This document shows, one piece after another, positions 17,500-26,234 of a stretch of 64,000 nt of DNA. The translations under genes were made by a program, and so were the position numbers. The stretch's first letter is position 1, and each line of letters begins with the position of its first letter. The stretch is from DASVRA01 sp036388855 (GTDB lineage Bacteria; Pseudomonadota; Alphaproteobacteria; Caulobacterales; Caulobacteraceae): positions 124,001 through 188,000 of the forward strand of contig DASVRA010000035.1 of NCBI GenBank assembly GCA_036388855.1, read 5' to 3'. The notes under the pieces are model-generated. The model was not told the DNA's origin, made no database searches, and was given only the letters and a program-made list of their open reading frames with translations.

Positions 17500-18975
17500 T
17501 TACTTCCGCTTGAACAGGCTGAGGGCCGGCTTCTTGGCCGGGGCGGGGGGGGCCGAGCGGCGGGTGATCAGCTGGGCCAGGTGGTCCAACCCCTCCGCCG
17601 TCTTTGACGTGGGCGCGATCTCGTGGATCATCTGGCCGTTGTTGGCCGCCTTGCCGAACAGCTTGGGGTCGAAGGGCAGCACCAGCGCCGGCTGCATGCC
17701 GAGCGCGGCGGCGTAGTCCTTCACCGGGATCTCGGGCCGGCCGGGCACGCCGACCTGGTTCAGCACCAAGCGGGGCGCGCTGTCGTTGGGCCGCGCCTGC
17801 TTGAGCAGGTCGATCATGTTCTTGGCGTTGCGCAGCGCAGCCAGGTCCGGCGTGGCCACGATCACCACTTCGTCGGAGGTGAGCAGAACCCGGCGCATCC
17901 ACGAGCCCCACTGGTGGGGCAGGTCGAGCACGATGAACGGCGCGGTCGAACGGATCTTGGAGGCCACTTCCTCGGCGGCGTCGGCGCTGAAGTCGTAGTC
18001 CTCGTCCAGCGTGGCGGGCGCGGAGAACAGCGACAGCCGGTCGGTGCAGCGCGCCATCATCCGCTCGAGCAGCACCGGGTCGAGCCGGTCGGGCTGGGAC
18101 AGGGCGTTGGCCATGCCCTGCAGCGGGTCCTGGTTGAAGTCGAGGCCGGCGGTGCCGAAGGCGAGGTCGAAGTCGACCATCACCGTGTTGGCCTGCATCC
18201 GCTCCGACAGCGAATAGGCGAAGTTGTGGGCGATGGTGGACGCGCCCACCCCGCCCTTGGCCCCGGCGAACGCGATCTGGCGGCCCAGGAACGGCGAGGA
18301 CGGGTCGGCGAACAGTCCGGAGATGGCGCCGATAACCTGCAGCGGCTGCAGCGGCGGCACCAGGTATTCGCTCACGCCGCGGCGCATCAGCTCGCGGTAG
18401 AGCGCGATGTCGTTGGCCGCGCCGATCACCATCACCTTGGTGCCGGGGTCGCAGACCTCCGACAGCCGGTCGAGCTGGCTCAGCAGGCCCTCGCCCCGGT
18501 CGGCGCTCTCCACCACCACCAGGGGCGGTGTCGGCTGGTTCGCATAATGCTGGATGGCCGCAGCCAGGCCGCCGGGGCGCACCTGAGTGGTGGTGCGCGC
18601 CATGCGCCGGTCGCGCGAGGCGTGCTCGAAAACGGCTGCCGTCTGCGGTTTTTCGCAAAAGGCGTGCACGGAGATCCTGGGCACCATCTGCACCCGCTCG
18701 TCGCCCGACGGCGGGGCGGAGGGCGGTTCGAGGCTCAGGGCCGACGCCTCGGGCGCGGCGGCGGGAGGCGATGCCTCCACGGACGCGGCGAAGCTGTCGG
18801 GCGGAGCCGTGAAGGGATTCTCCTGGGCCTCCTCCACCGGGCGGGGCGCGCGCGCGGCGGCTTCGGCGTCGGCAAGCGCGCGCTCGGCCCAGCTATCGGA
18901 GGCGCCGAAGGCGAAGTCGTCGGACGCCTCGAACCCGGCGTCGAAGTCGTCGTGGTGGTTCGGTTGTGGGCGCAT
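17500..18975 (-). CDS. cpaE: Pilus assembly/localisation ATPase CpaE (MinD/ParA-like)
   Basis: 491 aa. A disordered acidic and Pro-rich N-terminus (about 1-100) precedes a receiver-like domain (ISVHAFCEK to about 225). The ParA/MinD domain has a deviant Walker A, AGAKGGVGAST (about 238), then VMVDFDLAFGTAGLDF and FIVLDLPHQWG. In Caulobacter CpaE marks the pilus pole for CpaC. ATG 18975 is five bases after the cpaD stop; a longer frame upstream merely overlaps cpaD. Confidence 0.93.
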   Translation of the reverse strand: MRPQPNHHDDFDAGFEASDDFAFGASDSWAERALADAEAAARAPRPVEEAQENPFTAPPDSFAASVEASPPAAAPEASALSLEPPSAPPSGDERVQMVPRISVHAFCEKPQTAAVFEHASRDRRMARTTTQVRPGGLAAAIQHYANQPTPPLVVVESADRGEGLLSQLDRLSEVCDPGTKVMVIGAANDIALYRELMRRGVSEYLVPPLQPLQVIGAISGLFADPSSPFLGRQIAFAGAKGGVGASTIAHNFAYSLSERMQANTVMVDFDLAFGTAGLDFNQDPLQGMANALSQPDRLDPVLLERMMARCTDRLSLFSAPATLDEDYDFSADAAEEVASKIRSTAPFIVLDLPHQWGSWMRRVLLTSDEVVIVATPDLAALRNAKNMIDLLKQARPNDSAPRLVLNQVGVPGRPEIPVKDYAAALGMQPALVLPFDPKLFGKAANNGQMIHEIAPTSKTAEGLDHLAQLITRRSAPPAPAKKPALSLFKRK

Positions 18976-18980
18976 CTGCG

Positions 18981-19691
18981 TCAGTTCCCCCCCACGCGAT
19001 CGGAAACGGCGCCCTTCGCCTGCGGGTCGGCCTGGGTGCTGGTCCGCTCGCCGCGACGGTATTTGTCGAGCACCACGGCGCGGCGGGTGGCGTCGGCGGG
19101 GTCCTCCGCGCGCGGCGCCAGGAAGTCGTGCGGATTGGCCACCTGGGCGGCCATGTTGGCGGTTATCGCGCAGCCGAAGTTGGCGTAGGGCCGGTTGCTG
19201 CCGGTCTTGGAGAGGTTCTCCCACTCCCCGCAGACCGGGCCGGCCGCCTCGTAGGAGACGAAGCCGATCCGCACCAAAGGCGGGGCCTCCGGCGGCGCCT
19301 CGTAGGAGGCGAGCCGCAGCTGCGCCGGATCGACGCCCAGCGACAGCAGGAGCCCCCGGCTGGCTTCCGCGACCGCGAGGCCGGCGGGCAGGCCGCCGAC
19401 CGTGGGCGCGATGATGGTGATGACGCCGCCGCCCTGGCCGCGCCAACGGGCGGCGAGCTCGGCCACCGCCTGCTCCTGCGCCGGGGACAGGCCCTCGGCG
19501 TGGGCGGCGAGGCGGAGCTCCTCGGGGCGCTGGCGCACCTCGATCGGGAACTGCTCGGTCGGCGTGATCGGCGCCGGCTCCAGCGCGGCGCGGTCTTCGC
19601 CCGCGCTGGCGCAGGCGCCGGCCAGCAGCGCCAGCAGCAGCGGCGTGGCGGTGCGTAACGTCTTGGTGACCGGTCCCATCGCGCGCCTCAT
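18981..19691 (-). CDS. cpaD: CpaD pilus biogenesis lipoprotein
   Basis: 236 aa. A lipoprotein-type signal peptide ends LLAGAC with the Cys near residue 27. The body carries the CpaD-family core VITIIAPTVGG, an LRLASYE segment, VRIGFVSYEA and the C-terminal NFGCAITANMAAQVANPHDFL, typical of the CpaD/TadD outer-membrane partner of the secretin. ATG 19691 overlaps the cpaC stop as ATGA, which decides the start over ATG 19679. Confidence 0.9.
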   Translation of the reverse strand: MRRAMGPVTKTLRTATPLLLALLAGACASAGEDRAALEPAPITPTEQFPIEVRQRPEELRLAAHAEGLSPAQEQAVAELAARWRGQGGGVITIIAPTVGGLPAGLAVAEASRGLLLSLGVDPAQLRLASYEAPPEAPPLVRIGFVSYEAAGPVCGEWENLSKTGSNRPYANFGCAITANMAAQVANPHDFLAPRAEDPADATRRAVVLDKYRRGERTSTQADPQAKGAVSDRVGGN

Positions 19692-21214
19692 TCGATGATG
19701 TAGCCGTAGGGGCCCTGGTAGGTGCGTCCCTGCACCGCCTGGGAGCCACCCTTGGTCACCTTGTTCAGCTTGCCCATCAGCACCGCCTGGGAGTCGCCGG
19801 CGACCTGCAGCCCGTCGGCGGGGGTCTGAAGGTTGGAGGGACTGGTCGGGCTGACCAGATAGGGGGTGACGATGATCACCAGCTCGGTCTCGCCGTTCTG
19901 GAAGTCGCGCGAGCGGAACAGGGCGCCCAGCACCGGCAGGTTCATGGTGCCCGGCAGGGCGTCGATTTCCTGCTTGGTCTTGTTCTGCAGCAGGCCGGCG
20001 ATCATCATCGCGCCGCCCGAGGGCAGCTCCACCGTGGTCTCCGCCCGGCGCACGTTCAGCGCGGGGATCGACAAGTTCGGTGTGTTGTTGCCGTTGCTGA
20101 GGGTAAAGGAGCCGGCGTTGGTCAGCTCCGAAACCTCGGTGGAGATCTTCAGAGAGATTCTGCCGTCGGAGAGCACCACCGGGGTGAAGCCGAGGCCCAC
20201 GCCGAACGGCTTGAATTCGACTGTGATCAGGCCATTCAGGTCGCGGCCCACCGGCACGGGGTATTCGCCGCCGGCCAGGAACTTGGCCGATTCCCCGGAG
20301 ATCGCTGTCAGGTTGGGCTCGGCCAGGGTGCGCACCATGCCCACCCGCTCCAGCGCCTGGAGCATGCCGTTGGCCTTGTTGAGGCCCTGCTTGCCGATCG
20401 AGTCTTTCGGGACCGACAGCAGGTTGTCGGGCGAGATGGCGTCGTACCACTGCTCGGTGACCGGGTCGTAGTACTTCAGCACCGGCTGCTTGGTGGTGTC
20501 GAGCTGGTAGCCGCCCGAGAACCCGCCCCCAAGCGCGCCGTTGACGCCGAAGTTGGGCGCGAGGCCGAAGATGAACTGGTCGCGGCCCAACTGGTTGATC
20601 ACGCTGGAAAGGTTGAAGCCCAGCTGCTTGATCGCGGTGCGCTGCACCTCGATCACCCGCACCTTCAGCATCACCTGTTCCTTGCCGGCGATGCCGATCA
20701 GGTTGAGCACCCGGTCGGGCTTGTCGACGAACTGCTGGGCGATGCGCATGGCCGCGTCGGCGTCCGAGGCGCTTTCGGCCACACCCGACAGCACCAGGGA
20801 CTGGTTGACCGACTCGACCTTGATGTGGGCGCGCGGCACCACGCGGCGGATGGTCTCGGACACCGCGTTTGTGTCGAGATCGACGCGGATGTCCAGGCTG
20901 AGGATGCGCCGGCCCATCTGGTCGAAGAAGACGGCGTCGGTCTGACCGGTGTCGACGCCCAGGATGAAGATGCGCCGCGGTGTGCGCAGCACCGCGTCGG
21001 CGACCTTCGGGTTGGTCACCAGCACGTCGCGGGCGTCCGTCGGCAGCTCGATGACCGCCGACTTGCCCTTGCCGAGCGAGAGGCTGCGGGTCGAGGCCTG
21101 GGCGCCCGCCATCTCCGGCTGGGCGTGTGCGGGGAGCGCGGCCAAGGGGCCTGCCAGGGCCGCGCAGGCGGCCGCGGCGGCCATGAGCCGAAGGGCGGGG
21201 GAGCGGCTGGTCAT
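19688..21214 (-). CDS. cpaC: Outer-membrane secretin CpaC (RcpA)
   Basis: 508 aa. Signal peptide (about 1-31, ending LPAHA-Q), pilus-assembly N domain (STRSLSLGKGKSAVIEL, about 40-110), BON-like domain (about 115-180) and the C-terminal secretin domain (about 270-450, with GGEYPVPVG, then PSGGAMMIAGLLQNKTKQ and LPVLGALFRS). It forms the outer-membrane channel for the pilus. ATGA overlap with the cpaB stop (21211-21214). Confidence 0.95.
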   Translation of the reverse strand: MTSRSPALRLMAAAAACAALAGPLAALPAHAQPEMAGAQASTRSLSLGKGKSAVIELPTDARDVLVTNPKVADAVLRTPRRIFILGVDTGQTDAVFFDQMGRRILSLDIRVDLDTNAVSETIRRVVPRAHIKVESVNQSLVLSGVAESASDADAAMRIAQQFVDKPDRVLNLIGIAGKEQVMLKVRVIEVQRTAIKQLGFNLSSVINQLGRDQFIFGLAPNFGVNGALGGGFSGGYQLDTTKQPVLKYYDPVTEQWYDAISPDNLLSVPKDSIGKQGLNKANGMLQALERVGMVRTLAEPNLTAISGESAKFLAGGEYPVPVGRDLNGLITVEFKPFGVGLGFTPVVLSDGRISLKISTEVSELTNAGSFTLSNGNNTPNLSIPALNVRRAETTVELPSGGAMMIAGLLQNKTKQEIDALPGTMNLPVLGALFRSRDFQNGETELVIIVTPYLVSPTSPSNLQTPADGLQVAGDSQAVLMGKLNKVTKGGSQAVQGRTYQGPYGYIIE

Positions 21215-22110
21215 TGCGACACCATCACCTCGGAGATCTGTCCGGCTCGGTGGATGAGGATCTTGTCGGTCTCGGCGGTCTGAACCGCGCGGCCCGAAGG
21301 GGCGCCGGCGTCGGCGTAGGAGCGCAGCGCCAGCGCTAGGTCGCCCTGCGTCTTGGCCCGCGCCAGCACCGCCGCGTCGTCTCCCGGCACTTCGAGGGTC
21401 ACCGTGGCGCCGACCACCGACTTGTCCTTCTTGTTGTCCGCCTGGGTGGTCTGGTCGACCGCAAGGACGCGCAGGTTGCGCATCACCACCTGGCTCACGA
21501 CATCGGCTCCCGATGCGCCGGATTTTTCGACGCGGCGGCTCTGGATCACGTCCACGCGGTCGCCGGGCAGGATGAAGCCGCCGGCGCCGGTGTCGACCGT
21601 CACGGGGAGCGCCATTGCCCGCATCCCGGGGGTCAGCACCACCGCCATGTAGCCGCCCTGGCCGTCGCGCACGATCTTGCGCTCCAGGATCGGCTCCTTG
21701 GCCAGGATGGCTTCACGCACCGTGGCGCCGGCCACCGCGTCCATAGCTGCCGAACCCGAGATGGAAGCCATTACCGGCTCCAACACCGCGGGCGTCTTCA
21801 TCTTGGCGTCGGCCTTCTTGTCGGCCTTGGCGGGGGTTGCGACCGGAGGCGGGGCGCCGTCGGTGATGAAGGCGGGGTTGATCGCCTCCACGGGCCAGTC
21901 CTGCCACTCGAGGTCGGACTTCTCCAGGCGCTGGCCGACCTGCAGGTCCTTCCTGGCAACGAGCACGCGCGCCATCGGCTTTTGCGGCGCGGCGGGCGCG
22001 GCGGCGACCTGAACCGGCTTCGGCGGTGTGGCCATGTGCCGCACCACCAGCGCCAGGCCGATGGCGGCGACGGCCGCGACGGCCAGCACAATGATGCGGA
22101 CTGCTCCCAT
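21211..22110 (-). CDS. cpaB: Pilus assembly protein CpaB (RcpC, SAF domain)
   Basis: 299 aa. An N-terminal helix (IIVLAVAAVAAIGLALVV) is followed by an SAF domain (RVLVARKDLQVGQRL, then DWPVEAINPAFI) and the RcpC core with VDTGAGGFILPGDRVDVI. ATG 22110 is preferred because AGGAG lies ten bases upstream; an in-frame ATG at 22158 would add a basic leader. CpaB proteins modulate the secretin in the periplasm. Confidence 0.93.
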   Translation of the reverse strand: MGAVRIIVLAVAAVAAIGLALVVRHMATPPKPVQVAAAPAAPQKPMARVLVARKDLQVGQRLEKSDLEWQDWPVEAINPAFITDGAPPPVATPAKADKKADAKMKTPAVLEPVMASISGSAAMDAVAGATVREAILAKEPILERKIVRDGQGGYMAVVLTPGMRAMALPVTVDTGAGGFILPGDRVDVIQSRRVEKSGASGADVVSQVVMRNLRVLAVDQTTQADNKKDKSVVGATVTLEVPGDDAAVLARAKTQGDLALALRSYADAGAPSGRAVQTAETDKILIHRAGQISEVMVSQ

Positions 22111-22231
22111 GGGAGGCGTGCTCCTGGCCCGGCCGCGCCGCTTCGGGCGCACGGGCATCGATTCGGCTGGACTTCCTCCCAGCCCGGCTACTCTCGGGCG
22201 GCCATGGTTAACGGGCGGCTAAATGGCGCCC

Positions 22232-22750
22232 TCAGCCGGCCAATCCCTGCGTGGCGAGCGTCAGACTACTGGCGGGGAAGGCGAACAGCGCCCCCGCTGC
22301 GATCGCCAGCCCGTAGGGCGCCGCCCCCTTCTCCTCGAGCAACCGGCCGATCCAGGCGGGTCCCCGGGCGGCCAGCAGGCCGAAGCCGACCGCACGCAGG
22401 CTCATCAGGGCCACCGCCAGGGCGCCGCCGGCCAAGGCGGTCACCAGCAGGAAGTTCGCCACCGCCGGCCAGCCCAGCCACAGGGCGCTGGCCGCCAGCA
22501 GCTTGGCGTCGCCGCCGCCGATCCAGCCCATGGCGAAGGCGCCGACCCCGACGATCAGCACCGCCACGCCCACGAGGGCACTGAGGCCAATCTGGGCCGG
22601 CGCCATTCCCGCCACCAGGGCGACGGGGAAGAAGGCCAGCACCAGCGCCGCCGAAATCCAGTTGGGGATGGTGTAGCTGGTGGCGTCGTAGGCGGCGGCC
22701 ACGATCACCAGCGCCGGAAACACGCCCGCGAGCAGCAGGGGCAGGGTCAT
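22232..22750 (-). CDS. cpaA: Prepilin peptidase CpaA (TadV)
   Basis: 172 aa, all-helical membrane aspartyl protease that processes Flp prepilin. The two catalytic aspartates are Asp22 (AAAYDATSYTIPN) and Asp81 in the GGGD motif (WIGGGDAKLL). It is the short TadV type without the N-methylation domain of PilD. GGAGAG precedes ATG 22750. A 127-bp gap with a hairpin separates it from pilA. Confidence 0.93.
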   Translation of the reverse strand: MTLPLLLAGVFPALVIVAAAYDATSYTIPNWISAALVLAFFPVALVAGMAPAQIGLSALVGVAVLIVGVGAFAMGWIGGGDAKLLAASALWLGWPAVANFLLVTALAGGALAVALMSLRAVGFGLLAARGPAWIGRLLEEKGAAPYGLAIAAGALFAFPASSLTLATQGLAG

Positions 22751-22827
22751 CGAAGCTCTCCGCGGATGCCGGTGCAGTGTTGTGGCCGGAGGTAAACCGC
22801 TCGTTGCCTTTGGGCCTCAAAGCGAAA

Positions 22828-22853
22828 GGGCCGCGGCGTTTCCGCCGCGGCCC
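22828..22853 (-). terminator. Terminator/attenuator between pilA and cpaA
   Basis: Perfect 11-bp stem (22828-22838 with 22843-22853) capped on the minus strand by a GAAA tetraloop, then TTTCGCTTT downstream in the minus-strand direction. It lies 25 bases beyond the pilA stop. Partial read-through would give much pilin mRNA and little cpa mRNA. Confidence 0.75.
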
Positions 22854-22877
22854 CCGTTACGCTACTGCTCGTTCGGC

Positions 22878-23048
22878 TTAGCTGACAGCCAGCTTGCCGC
22901 CGATCGAGGTGAAGGAGTCCTTCAGCGGGCCCGACAGGGCGCCGACGGCGGCGATGATGGCGACGGCCATGAGCGCGGCGATCAGGCCATACTCGATGGC
23001 GGTGGCGCCGGACTCGTCCTTCACAAAGCGGGTCATGAACTTCGACAT
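22878..23048 (-). CDS. pilA: Flp-type major pilin PilA
   Basis: 56 aa prepilin. A basic leader (MSKFMTRFVKDESG) is followed by the processing site G/ATAIEYGLIA with the conserved Glu5 and Tyr6 of Flp pilins, then one hydrophobic helix and a short tail GGKLAVS. ATG 23048 has AGGAG nine bases upstream; a longer upstream frame lacks pilin-like sequence. Divergent from the gene at 23342, with a CtrA-like box between them. Confidence 0.95.
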   Translation of the reverse strand: MSKFMTRFVKDESGATAIEYGLIAALMAVAIIAAVGALSGPLKDSFTSIGGKLAVS

Positions 23049-23143
23049 TTGCTTGATCTCCTGTTTCAGCAAGCAGACTACCGAGGGATCAAGCCGGTCG
23101 GCCTGCTTGCCCCCATTGACACGAGCAACATGGCCCCATTGGT

Positions 23144-23158
23144 TTAATCGCCAGTAAA
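23144..23158. promoter_or_regulatory. Candidate CtrA box in the pilA divergent promoter region
   Basis: TTAA-N7-TAAA on the plus strand; read on the minus strand it is TTTA-N7-TTAA, one mismatch from consensus. It lies about 100 bases upstream of the pilA start and 184 bases upstream of the plus-strand gene at 23342. The 293-bp gap is locally A/T-rich (a run of nine A at 23173-23181). Confidence 0.4.
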
Positions 23159-23341
23159 AGTCGGAAACATCCAAAAAAAAATTCGTGGTTGATTAAGCGT
23201 TACTTCGAATGGACCTGTGCGGAACGGAGGATTCCTTCCGCCTGCTTTATATATGGACGCGCCGCCCGCGTACGTGGGAAGCCCTGGCCTTCACCTTTTA
23301 TTGACCGTGTCGGGCGACTTTTCAGCGATCCGGAGAGCGCC

Positions 23342-23833
23342 ATGCCCCAGCTGAATCCCCGAACCCTTTTCGCAGCCGCCGGAGCCGCGGCGGTCGTCAC
23401 GGCGGCTGCGCCGGCCTTCGCGGCCGGCACGGTTAACGTGCGCATCGACGAGGTGACGCCGGTATCGCTCGGCGGCGCAGCCGCGCATGTGGTGGTCGGC
23501 AACCCCGCGGTCGCCGACGTCAACATGCTGGACCAGCGCAAGCTGCTGATCCTGGGCCGCAGCTACGGGGTCACCAACGTGCTGGTGATCGACCGCGCCG
23601 GCCGCACCATCTATTCGGCCCAGGTGAACGTGACGCCGGGCGAGATCGGCAAGGCCTCGCTGTTCCGCGGCCCCCTGATCCAGAACTACGCCTGCGCCAG
23701 CCGCTGCGAACGGCAACCGATGCCGGGCGAAGTCAGGGATCCGGTGTACCAATATTACAGCGAGCCGGTGAAGGACTACGCCGAGCGGGCCGCCAAGGGG
23801 GCGGAGAAGGCCGCATCCAGTTCGAATCCTTGA
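23342..23833 (+). CDS. Secreted pilus-assembly N-domain protein (CpaC-N-like)
   Basis: 163 aa. Signal peptide (about 1-27, ending APAFA-A), then a single T2SS/T3SS pilus-assembly N-terminal domain as found at the front of CpaC: NVRIDEVTPVSLGG, VVVGNPAVADVNMLDQRKLL, GVTNVLVIDRAGRTIYS. There is no secretin channel domain. A Cys pair (CASRC) and a charged tail complete it. GGAG precedes ATG 23342. Divergent from pilA, so probably part of the Tad machinery. Confidence 0.82.
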   Translation: MPQLNPRTLFAAAGAAAVVTAAAPAFAAGTVNVRIDEVTPVSLGGAAAHVVVGNPAVADVNMLDQRKLLILGRSYGVTNVLVIDRAGRTIYSAQVNVTPGEIGKASLFRGPLIQNYACASRCERQPMPGEVRDPVYQYYSEPVKDYAERAAKGAEKAASSSNP

Positions 23834-23838
23834 GGGGC

Positions 23839-23853
23839 TTAAGCCGGCATTAG
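23839..23853 (+). promoter_or_regulatory. Candidate CtrA box upstream of the TadE-like gene
   Basis: TTAA-N7-TTAG, one mismatch from the CtrA consensus, 45 bases before ATG 23899 and just after the stop of the previous gene. It suggests a separate promoter for the TadE/TadF pair. Confidence 0.35.
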
Positions 23854-23898
23854 GCACGGCCCTCTAGAGTTGGCGCCGATCCTGCTGCCGGACCCCTT

Positions 23899-24447
23899 AT
23901 GCCTGCGACCTTCCGCCGCGTCCGCCCCGCCCTCCGCCGCTTCGCCAAGGCGCGCGGCGGCGCCACCGCGGTCGAGTTCGCGCTGATCGCCACGCCGTTC
24001 TTCCTGCTGATGATGGGTGTGATCGAGCTGTCGCTGGCCTTCCTGCTGTCCACCTCGCTGGAGAACGCCACCAGCGAGGCCGCGCGCAAGATCCGCACCG
24101 GCGAGATGCAGACCAAGGGCGGCGCCACAGCCACGACCTTCAGAAACGACGTCTGCGCCAGCCTGGGCTGGCTGGCCGCGGACTGCCCCGCCAAGCTGGC
24201 CGTGGACGTGCGTACGTTCCAGACCTTCGCCTCGGTGAACATGCCCTCGCCAGTCAGCAACGGGACCTTCAACCCCGGCGCTTTGATGTTCCAGGCAGGC
24301 GGTCCCAACGACATCGTGGTGGTGCGCGCCTACTACCGCTGGTCGCTGTTCACCCCGCTGGTGGGCCAGGCAATGGAGCAGATGAACGACGGCTCCATGC
24401 TGGTGGTGTCCACCGCTACCTTCCGCAACGAGCCCTACGGGAGCTGA
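23899..24447 (+). CDS. TadE-like pseudopilin
   Basis: 182 aa. A basic leader is followed by the TadE signature GGATAVEFALIATPFFLLMM (Glu5-type pseudopilin cleavable by CpaA) and a hydrophobic helix, then a helical and beta C-terminal domain with one Cys pair (VCASLGWLAADC). Minor pseudopilins of this kind are needed for Tad pilus assembly. The TadE/F gene at 24451 follows after three bases. Confidence 0.88.
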   Translation: MPATFRRVRPALRRFAKARGGATAVEFALIATPFFLLMMGVIELSLAFLLSTSLENATSEAARKIRTGEMQTKGGATATTFRNDVCASLGWLAADCPAKLAVDVRTFQTFASVNMPSPVSNGTFNPGALMFQAGGPNDIVVVRAYYRWSLFTPLVGQAMEQMNDGSMLVVSTATFRNEPYGS

Positions 24448-24450
24448 CCG

Positions 24451-24990
24451 ATGCTGTGGCGCAGGCTTCTTCGCGACCGGCGCGGCGTCTCGGCGGTGGA
24501 GTTCGCTCTGATCGCGCCGCTGCTGCTGGTGCTTTACGCCGGCCTTTCCGAACTCTGCCAGGCGATGATCGCCGAGCGCCGCGCCGGGCACGTGGCCTCC
24601 GCGGTCGGCGACCTCGTGGCCCAGGCCGAGGTGGTGACGATCAACGACCTGAACGACATCTTCACCATCGGCAAGACCATCATGAACCCGTTCCCCCAGG
24701 ACCAGTTGAAGGTCTGCGTGACCAGCGTCACCGCCGACGCGAACAAGGTCACTAAGGTGGACTGGAGGCGCGGCTCGGACGGTGGCGCCTGTTCGACCGG
24801 CTCCACCGTCACCATCCCGCTGGACCTGGCCGAGGGCGACAGCGTGGTGATGGCCGAGACCTCGTACGCCTACACCTCCCCGATCAAGTACATCCTGCCC
24901 AATGCGCTGAGCTTCCAGGAAACCTTCTACCTGCGGCCGCGCCGCTCCGACAAAGTCGTCTGCAACGACTGCCCTCCGCCCACCCCCTGA
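24451..24990 (+). CDS. TadE/TadF-like pseudopilin
   Basis: 179 aa. Leader MLWRRLLRDRRG, then VSAVEFALIAPLLLVLYAG with the pseudopilin Glu, a hydrophobic helix and a globular C-terminal domain with cysteines near the end (VVCNDCPPP). Coupled to the previous gene (3-bp gap). A strong terminator lies 110 bases downstream. Confidence 0.87.
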   Translation: MLWRRLLRDRRGVSAVEFALIAPLLLVLYAGLSELCQAMIAERRAGHVASAVGDLVAQAEVVTINDLNDIFTIGKTIMNPFPQDQLKVCVTSVTADANKVTKVDWRRGSDGGACSTGSTVTIPLDLAEGDSVVMAETSYAYTSPIKYILPNALSFQETFYLRPRRSDKVVCNDCPPPTP

Positions 24991-25100
24991 CTTTCAGGAA
25001 TTTCGCTTCGCCCGCTGTTGAGGCGCCTCACGCCAACTTGATTGGCCGCGAGTCGCGGACGCGGGCACATTGACGGTCTGGATGGAGGTCCAAGGTCCCT

Positions 25101-25137
25101 CGCGCCCGCAGCCTGGCTGCGGGCGCGTCCCTTTTTC
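25101..25137 (+). terminator. Rho-independent terminator
   Basis: Perfect 11-bp stem, cgcgcccgcag (25101-25111) with ctgcgggcgcg (25117-25127), 5-base loop, then TCCCTTTTTC. It ends the TadE/TadF transcript, or a short RNA from 24991-25100. Confidence 0.85.
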
Positions 25138-25224
25138 AGGACCGGAACCAGGACGCATCCTGGACGGGCTGTCCTGAAAATCATGGGCTGGCGAAGGACA
25201 CCGGGGCTCCTGTAAGCGGGGCCG

Positions 25225-26175
25225 ATGACCGCCGCCGGCCATGGCCGCCTTTCTCTGCAGGAGTCCGCCGCGCTGACGCGCGGGGCCACCCTGCTGTCGG
25301 TGCTGACCGCCACGGTGCTGATCGCGGTCAAGGCCGCCGCCTGGGCGACGTCAGGGTCGGTGGCCATGCTGGCGTCGCTGGCCGACTCGGCGCTCGACCT
25401 CACCGCCTCCGCGGCCACCTTCGCGGCGGTGCGCTACGCCGCCAGGGCCCCGGACAGCGAGCACCGCTTCGGCCACGGCAAGGCGGAGGCCTTCGCCAGC
25501 CTGCTGCAGGCGGGGCTGGTGCTCGCCTCCGCCGGATTGATCGGCCGCGAGGCGATCGGACGGCTGCTGGCGCCGGAACCGGTGCGCAGCAGCGGCCTGG
25601 CGATCGGCGTGATGGCGGTGTCGATCCTGCTCACCGGGCTTCTGGTGCTGGCTCAGACCCGGGTGCTGCGGCGCACCGCCTCGGTGGCGGTGGAGGGCGA
25701 CCGGCTGCACTACGTCTCCGACCTGTTTTCCAACGCGGTGGTGCTGCTCGGCCTCGCGGCGGCGGCGTGGCTGGACGCCCCCTGGATCGACGGGGCCGCC
25801 GCGCTGCTGGTGGCGGTGTGGTTCGTGTGGAGCGCGATCCAGGTTTTCCGGGGCGCCGCCGACCAGCTGATGGACCGCGAACTGCCGGACGACGCGCGGG
25901 CCGGCATCGTGACCCTGATGCGGAAGGATCCGCGGGTGCTGGGCGTGCACCAACTCAAGACCCGCGCCTCGGGCCCCACAGCGCACATCCAGATGCACGT
26001 CGACCTCAACCCGCACCTGAGCCTGATCGAAGCGCACGACGTGATCGTCGCGGCCGAGGAGCGGCTGGCGCGCGCCTATCCCGCCGCCGAGGTGCTGCTG
26101 CACCCCGACCCTGCCGGCCACGCCGAGCCGCACGGAACTTTCGGCGAGGAATCGCCGCCGCCCGCCCCACGGTAA
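25225..26175 (+). CDS. Cation diffusion facilitator, FieF-like
   Basis: 316 aa. Six TM helices and a C-terminal cytoplasmic domain. The metal site in TM2 is LADSALDLTAS (Asp-x3-Asp) and in TM5 GDRLHYVSDLFSN (His-x3-Asp), the FieF/YiiP pattern for Zn2+, Fe2+ or Cd2+/H+ antiport. Cytoplasmic motifs HRFGHGKAEAFASL and GVHQLKTRASG...IQMHVDL are typical. Starts at ATG 25225; the metal cannot be told from sequence. Confidence 0.92.
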   Translation: MTAAGHGRLSLQESAALTRGATLLSVLTATVLIAVKAAAWATSGSVAMLASLADSALDLTASAATFAAVRYAARAPDSEHRFGHGKAEAFASLLQAGLVLASAGLIGREAIGRLLAPEPVRSSGLAIGVMAVSILLTGLLVLAQTRVLRRTASVAVEGDRLHYVSDLFSNAVVLLGLAAAAWLDAPWIDGAAALLVAVWFVWSAIQVFRGAADQLMDRELPDDARAGIVTLMRKDPRVLGVHQLKTRASGPTAHIQMHVDLNPHLSLIEAHDVIVAAEERLARAYPAAEVLLHPDPAGHAEPHGTFGEESPPPAPR

Positions 26176-26234
26176 ACGCCACCTTAAGGAGGGGTGCGGC
26201 GTTATAGCCCAACCGCCGCCCACAGCAGAACGTC

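Noticed and set aside
23124..23138. Sigma-54-like TGG...TTGCT sequence upstream of pilA on the minus strand
   Set aside because: The GG and GC elements are separated by nine bases instead of the required ten, and the -24 element lacks the CAC; too weak to claim.
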